This document shows, one piece after another, positions 5,986 through 9,401 of a stretch of DNA of 9,401 nt. Each line of letters begins with the position of its first letter. The first letter of the stretch is position 1. The stretch is from positions 1 to 9,401 of the forward strand of contig JAEWWC010000275.1 in assembly GCA_023396555.1 (NCBI GenBank), read 5' to 3'. This DNA is from Bacillota bacterium. GTDB taxonomy: Bacteria > Bacillota > Clostridia > Christensenellales > SZUA-584. The notes under the pieces are model-generated. The model did not search any database, had not been told where the DNA came from, and saw only the letters and a list, made by a program, of their open reading frames with translations. The position numbers and the translations under genes are program-made.

Positions 5986-7692
5986 ATGAAAACCATCACG
6001 CTCTGCGCCATCAACGCCCGGTATTCGCACAGCAGCCTCGTGCTGCTTTATTTGCGACGGGCCGCGGCCGGCATGCCTGTCGGCATCGCGGAATTCAACA
6101 TCAACGATTCCCCCGCGAAGATCATTGAAAGCCTCGTCGCCCATAAGCCGGACGCCATCGGCTTTTCGTGCTATATCTGGAATATAGAACTCGTAGTCAA
6201 GGTCGCGTCCGCCGCGAAAAAGCTGCTGCCCGCTTGCACGATACTGATGGGCGGACCCGAAGTATCGTTTGATGCGCCCGAACTGATGCGCATGCATGGC
6301 TTCATTGACGTCATCATCCGCGGGCCGGGCGAAGCGCCGTTCCGTCAGTTCTCCGCTGCTTTGTGCAGCGGGAATAGCATCGATGCCACGCCCTCAGCCT
6401 GCATCCGTATAGGCGGCACGCTCATCGAAACGGCGGATGCCGTGCCGCTGCCGCTGGTCGACATCCCCTTCGTTTACGACGATCTGTCGCCGTACGAGCA
6501 TAAAATAATCTACTATGAAACCAGCCGCGGCTGTCCGTTCCGCTGTGCCTACTGCCTGTCCGCCGAAACGTCGCTGGACTTCCTGTCCGCCGAGCGCGCC
6601 ATACGCGAACTGGAATTCTTCATGCGGCACAATGTCCGGCAGGTCAAGCTGGTGGACCGCACGTTCAACCATCCCGATGTGCGCGCACGGGAAATATTCG
6701 CCGCGCTCATTGCTCTGGCTGAAAGATACCCCGACAACTCCACCAACTTCCACTTCGAAATATCCGCCAGCCTGCTCTCCGAAGAGACGCTGACCGTACT
6801 GGCTGAGGCGCCGCCCGGCCTGCTGCAGTTCGAGGTGGGCATACAATCCACCCACGGTGATACGCTCAAAGCCGTGGGCCGCGCTCACAGCACGTCGGCT
6901 CTGCTGGATAAAGCCGCACGCTTGTGCCGCATGAACAACCTTCGTGTGCATGTGGACCTGATCGCAGGCCTGCCGCTGGAGACGGAAGCCACGTTCGCCG
7001 CCTCATTCAACGACGCATACCGGCTGGGCGCACACCGGCTGCAGCTGGGTTTTCTGAAGCTGCTCAAAGGCTCGCCGCTGCGCACGCAGGCGGAAAAGCA
7101 CGGTATCACGTACACCGATGATGCGCCGTATGAGGTGCTGGGAACCGCTTCGATGAGCTATTCCGCGCTGCGCCGCCTGCACCGCATCGAATCTCTGCTG
7201 GATGCGCTGTACAACGACCGCGCTGCCCTCCGCACGCTGAAGCTGCTCATGGCGCTGCTGCCGCCTTACGACGTGTTCAGCCGCTTCACCGAGCATCTCG
7301 AAAACCGAAACTGGTTTGCACGCCCACATAAAACCGCCGCGCTGTTTGAGCAGCTGCACACGTTTGCGTCAACCCTGCCGGGCATGGACGGGGACCTGCT
7401 GCGCGAGTCGCTGGCTTTCGACTGGCTGTGCCGCGAGAAAAGCGACTGCCCTGTCTGTTTCGCACCGCCGCAGAGCGATGAACACAAGGCTTTTTCGCGC
7501 CGCTTCTTTGCGCATCCGGCACTTGCGGAACGTTATCCTGCCTTGGCCGGTCTCACCAGCGGCCAGTTGCAGCGCCGCTGCCGCGTCGTGTTCTTCCAGT
7601 GCCTTTTCGGAACCTCGGCGTACGTACTGTTCGATGACGGAAAAAAGCCGGACGATCCCGGCTTCTGGCATCTTATTGACCAATATGAATAA
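5986..7692 (+). CDS. B12-binding-type radical SAM protein (DUF4080)
   Basis: A 568-residue radical SAM enzyme of the group with an N-terminal cobalamin-binding-like domain and a C-terminal DUF4080 region. Residues 1-130 form the Rossmann-like part (MKTITLCAINARYSHSSL, then PDAIGFSCYIWN and ILMGGPEVSFD); I see no DxHxxG cobalamin motif, so B12 binding may be base-off or absent. The 4Fe-4S/SAM site is CPFRCAYC (C183, C187, C190), followed by a TIM-barrel-like region to about residue 390, including FEVGIQS and DLIAGLPLET. A second cysteine set C482, C488, C491 lies near the C-terminus. The substrate is unknown. I chose ATG 5986 because family members begin at this point; a longer TTG start at 5950 would sit inside the -35 box. 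No ribosome binding site precedes the ATG. The gene stands alone between two terminator-like hairpins. Confidence 0.88.
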   Translation: MKTITLCAINARYSHSSLVLLYLRRAAAGMPVGIAEFNINDSPAKIIESLVAHKPDAIGFSCYIWNIELVVKVASAAKKLLPACTILMGGPEVSFDAPELMRMHGFIDVIIRGPGEAPFRQFSAALCSGNSIDATPSACIRIGGTLIETADAVPLPLVDIPFVYDDLSPYEHKIIYYETSRGCPFRCAYCLSAETSLDFLSAERAIRELEFFMRHNVRQVKLVDRTFNHPDVRAREIFAALIALAERYPDNSTNFHFEISASLLSEETLTVLAEAPPGLLQFEVGIQSTHGDTLKAVGRAHSTSALLDKAARLCRMNNLRVHVDLIAGLPLETEATFAASFNDAYRLGAHRLQLGFLKLLKGSPLRTQAEKHGITYTDDAPYEVLGTASMSYSALRRLHRIESLLDALYNDRAALRTLKLLMALLPPYDVFSRFTEHLENRNWFARPHKTAALFEQLHTFASTLPGMDGDLLRESLAFDWLCREKSDCPVCFAPPQSDEHKAFSRRFFAHPALAERYPALAGLTSGQLQRRCRVVFFQCLFGTSAYVLFDDGKKPDDPGFWHLIDQYE

Positions 7693-7700
7693 AAGAAAAA

Positions 7701-7728
7701 GGGGGGAGACATTCACTGGTCTCCCCCC
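7701..7728. terminator. Strong hairpin after the radical SAM gene
   Basis: GGGGGGAGAC (7701-7710) pairs perfectly with GTCTCCCCCC (7719-7728) around an eight-base loop, starting eight bases after the stop codon. On the plus strand it is preceded by AAAAA but followed by AAATATATAT, not by a T run. On the minus strand five T follow. Position says plus-strand terminator; tract polarity fits a minus-strand or bidirectional one better. Confidence 0.55.
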
Positions 7729-7909
7729 AAATATATATAAAAATGTTTGAAGCAATTTTTATAGGCGGCGTATGAGCCGCACATCTCACCGACATCCGAC
7801 AGCGCCGTTCTCCTAATCTTCACAACAGCTTCCCTGTCAGACATCAGGCCTTATTTTCCGTTCCATAGCAAGGATATACCTTTCAATGCGATTATTATAT
7901 CAAAAGATA

Positions 7910-7944
7910 TGAATTTCAGGGTGTAAATAATCTGTGAATTTCAG
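7910..7944 (+). repeat. Direct repeat TGAATTTCAG, two copies
   Basis: TGAATTTCAG occurs at 7910-7919 and again at 7935-7944, a 25-base period. Each is nearly palindromic (TGAAnTTCA-like), and they lie just upstream of the possible SPOCS promoter, so they could be operator half-sites. Chance is also plausible in this AT-rich stretch. Confidence 0.4.
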
Positions 7945-7965
7945 CATGATCATCCAGACAAACCC

Positions 7966-7995
7966 GTCATAATTTATCCGTCTCACCTATATATT
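7966..7995 (+). promoter_or_regulatory. Possible sigma-E-like (mother-cell) promoter
   Basis: GTCATAAT (7966-7973), a 14-base spacer and TATATATT (7988-7995) resemble the sporulation sigma-E consensus (TCATATT, about 14, CATACAAT), with the -10 lacking its leading C. The downstream SPOCS/SipL-like gene is of a type made in the mother cell, which fits. No convincing sigma-A promoter was found nearby. The AT-rich context makes chance matches likely. Confidence 0.35.
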
Positions 7996-8037
7996 TATTA
8001 AAGAGAACGCTTATCCAGATAAAGAGAGGATGTCAAT

Positions 8038-9401
8038 ATGAAAGTACAAAAAACATCTTTACAAACAGAAACAGCGGGCAGAGAGGTTTTGAGCGAAAGC
8101 CTCATCGAAGGAAGGCTGTCACTGCCATCCGAGAAAGCCGATATTGACCGCATACTGTTTATACAGGGCCGTGTGCATGTGAGCGCGGAACCCACGGACG
8201 GCCGCATCTTCATGGACGGCAATGTGGTTTTCAGCGTCGTCTACATATCGGACAGCGGAGACATCGAATCGTTTGACGCGTCCTCCCCTTTCCGCCATTC
8301 AGAGGAGCTGCCCGGCGCAGGGTCCGGGATGAACGTGCAGACCAAGGGGAACGTACGCGATGTGGAATACACCGCCGACGACCCCCGCACCGTCTATGTC
8401 AAAGGCATCGTATCCGTCGCGCTCCGGGGCACCATGCCGCGCAGCATCGAGACGATGAGCGGCGCAGGCCAGCCGGAGCTGCAAGTCAAGATGGCGAACC
8501 GGCCGCTGGCCATGACGCGGGACTTAAAGCGCGATACGGTGATGATGCGCGAGGACGTCCGCATACCGCAGAGCATGCCGATGGCCATCCGCATACTGTT
8601 CTCCGACGCGTATCCCACCATCAAGTCGGTGCACTCCGAGGACATGAAGATCATCGTGGAGGGCGAGCTCAAGATCACTGCGCTGTATATATCGGAGGAC
8701 CGGGGCGCGCCGCTGCAGCAGCTGAGTGAATCGGTGCCGTTCGGGCAGATCATCCCTTCCGACAACATGGAGCCGGACGACAATATCGTGGCGGACGCCA
8801 ACCTTCTGGATTTCGGACTGTCCACCATCGAAGACGCGGGCGACATACTGCGCGTCAACGCGCGCATCGGCATCACATGCGGCACCCGTGCCATGCGCGA
8901 CACCGAATACATGGAGGACGCGTACTCGCTTGCCAACAAGCTGAACGTCTCCTACGCAGACCAGACCTGCCGCCAGCTCAAGCGCTGGGGCTGCGTGCGC
9001 AGCTTCACCCGCAGCAGCGTCTCCATCCCTTCCACACAGCCGGGCGTCTCGCGCATCGTATGCTTTAAGGCCACGCCCGTCATACTCGCCGCGCGCCCGG
9101 GCGAAGGCCGCGTCTATCTGGAGGGCTTGATGTCCTACACGATGTGCTACACCTCACCGGACGGCATGTACAGCCACAGCGGCGAAGCGCCGTTTGAAGC
9201 GGAGGCACTGCTGGACGGCGTCAGTTCGAATGACGAGATCGAAGCCAGTGCAGACGTGGAAAACGCCACCTGCGAGGGCACCGGCCGGGACATCGGCGTC
9301 AAGTTCATGATGGACGTCTCCATCCGCGCGTACGCCGAGGTGGGCATCCGGCTGGTGACGGACATCAAGGACACCGAGGAGCCCAACGTCCGCGGCAACG
9401 G
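8038..9401 (+). CDS. SPOCS-domain (DUF3794) protein, SipL-like, 3' end missing
   Basis: Open from ATG 8038 to the window edge without a stop (454 complete codons). GAGG lies eight bases before the start. Three SPOCS-like beta-rich units can be seen: about residues 28-145 (LPSEKADIDRILFIQGRVHV), 149-295 (beginning QVKMANRPLAM, with EDMKIIVEGELKITALYIS) and 300-450 (KLNVSYADQ, with RVYLEGLMSYTMCY). Each contains an E/QG-beta-strand block followed by a tyrosine-rich strand. In clostridia SipL has three such units and a C-terminal LysM that binds SpoIVA during spore-coat assembly; the LysM part, if present, lies beyond the edge. There is no signal peptide or membrane helix, consistent with action in the mother-cell cytoplasm on the forespore surface. 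It could also be one of the SipL paralogues of unknown function. GC-rich codon use matches the neighbours. Confidence 0.85.
   Translation, partial: MKVQKTSLQTETAGREVLSESLIEGRLSLPSEKADIDRILFIQGRVHVSAEPTDGRIFMDGNVVFSVVYISDSGDIESFDASSPFRHSEELPGAGSGMNVQTKGNVRDVEYTADDPRTVYVKGIVSVALRGTMPRSIETMSGAGQPELQVKMANRPLAMTRDLKRDTVMMREDVRIPQSMPMAIRILFSDAYPTIKSVHSEDMKIIVEGELKITALYISEDRGAPLQQLSESVPFGQIIPSDNMEPDDNIVADANLLDFGLSTIEDAGDILRVNARIGITCGTRAMRDTEYMEDAYSLANKLNVSYADQTCRQLKRWGCVRSFTRSSVSIPSTQPGVSRIVCFKATPVILAARPGEGRVYLEGLMSYTMCYTSPDGMYSHSGEAPFEAEALLDGVSSNDEIEASADVENATCEGTGRDIGVKFMMDVSIRAYAEVGIRLVTDIKDTEEPNVRGN

Larger units (their letters stand above)
7729..8037. other. AT-rich non-coding upstream region of the SPOCS gene
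   Basis: No open frame here has a ribosome binding site or recognisable product. It contains a small GCGGC/GCCGC inverted repeat near 7765, the ten-base direct repeat at 7910-7944 and a possible promoter at 7966-7995. GAGG at 8026-8029 serves the SPOCS gene. The 3' third is clearly AT-richer than the flanking genes. Confidence 0.6.

Overview
The window comes from a GC-rich, low-phylum-GC-atypical Firmicute, most likely an anaerobic spore-forming Clostridia-class bacterium. Supporting signs are AGGAGG-type ribosome binding sites, TATAAT/TTGACA promoters, intrinsic terminators with T runs, a TPP riboswitch controlling a CytX transporter, a reductive activator of corrinoid enzymes paired with DUF1638, and a SPOCS (DUF3794) spore-morphogenesis protein. 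Genus cannot be named from the sequence alone.

Layout. (1) 1-1306, minus strand: the 5' part of cytX, a thiamine-precursor (HMP) transporter. It has its own promoter, a TPP aptamer and a leader terminator, so thiamine status should control it by transcription attenuation. (2) 1386-2558, minus strand: the classic rpsF-ssb-rpsR operon (ribosomal protein S6, single-stranded DNA-binding protein, ribosomal protein S18). It has a consensus promoter with extended -10, a structured leader and a terminator. (3) 2811-5936, plus strand: a three-gene operon of DUF1638, a short RACE/RamA-like corrinoid activator ATPase whose N-terminus is a four-cysteine tail, and a six-helix DUF998-type membrane protein. 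The first two genes overlap by ATGA. No corrinoid protein or methyltransferase lies beside them, which makes this the least explained unit here. It is followed by about 300 bp packed with hairpins that end in a UUCG terminator. (4) 5950-7728, plus strand: a single B12-binding-type radical SAM protein (DUF4080). Its TATAAT box sits six bases before the ATG, which predicts a leaderless mRNA. (5) 7729-8037: non-coding, with a short direct repeat and a possible sigma-E-like promoter. (6) 8038 to the right edge: a SipL-like SPOCS-domain protein, cut by the window end.

The genes do not form one pathway. Thiamine salvage, translation/replication, corrinoid activation, an orphan radical SAM enzyme and sporulation are adjacent but separate transcription units. 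No tRNA, rRNA, CRISPR array, transposase or phage gene was seen.
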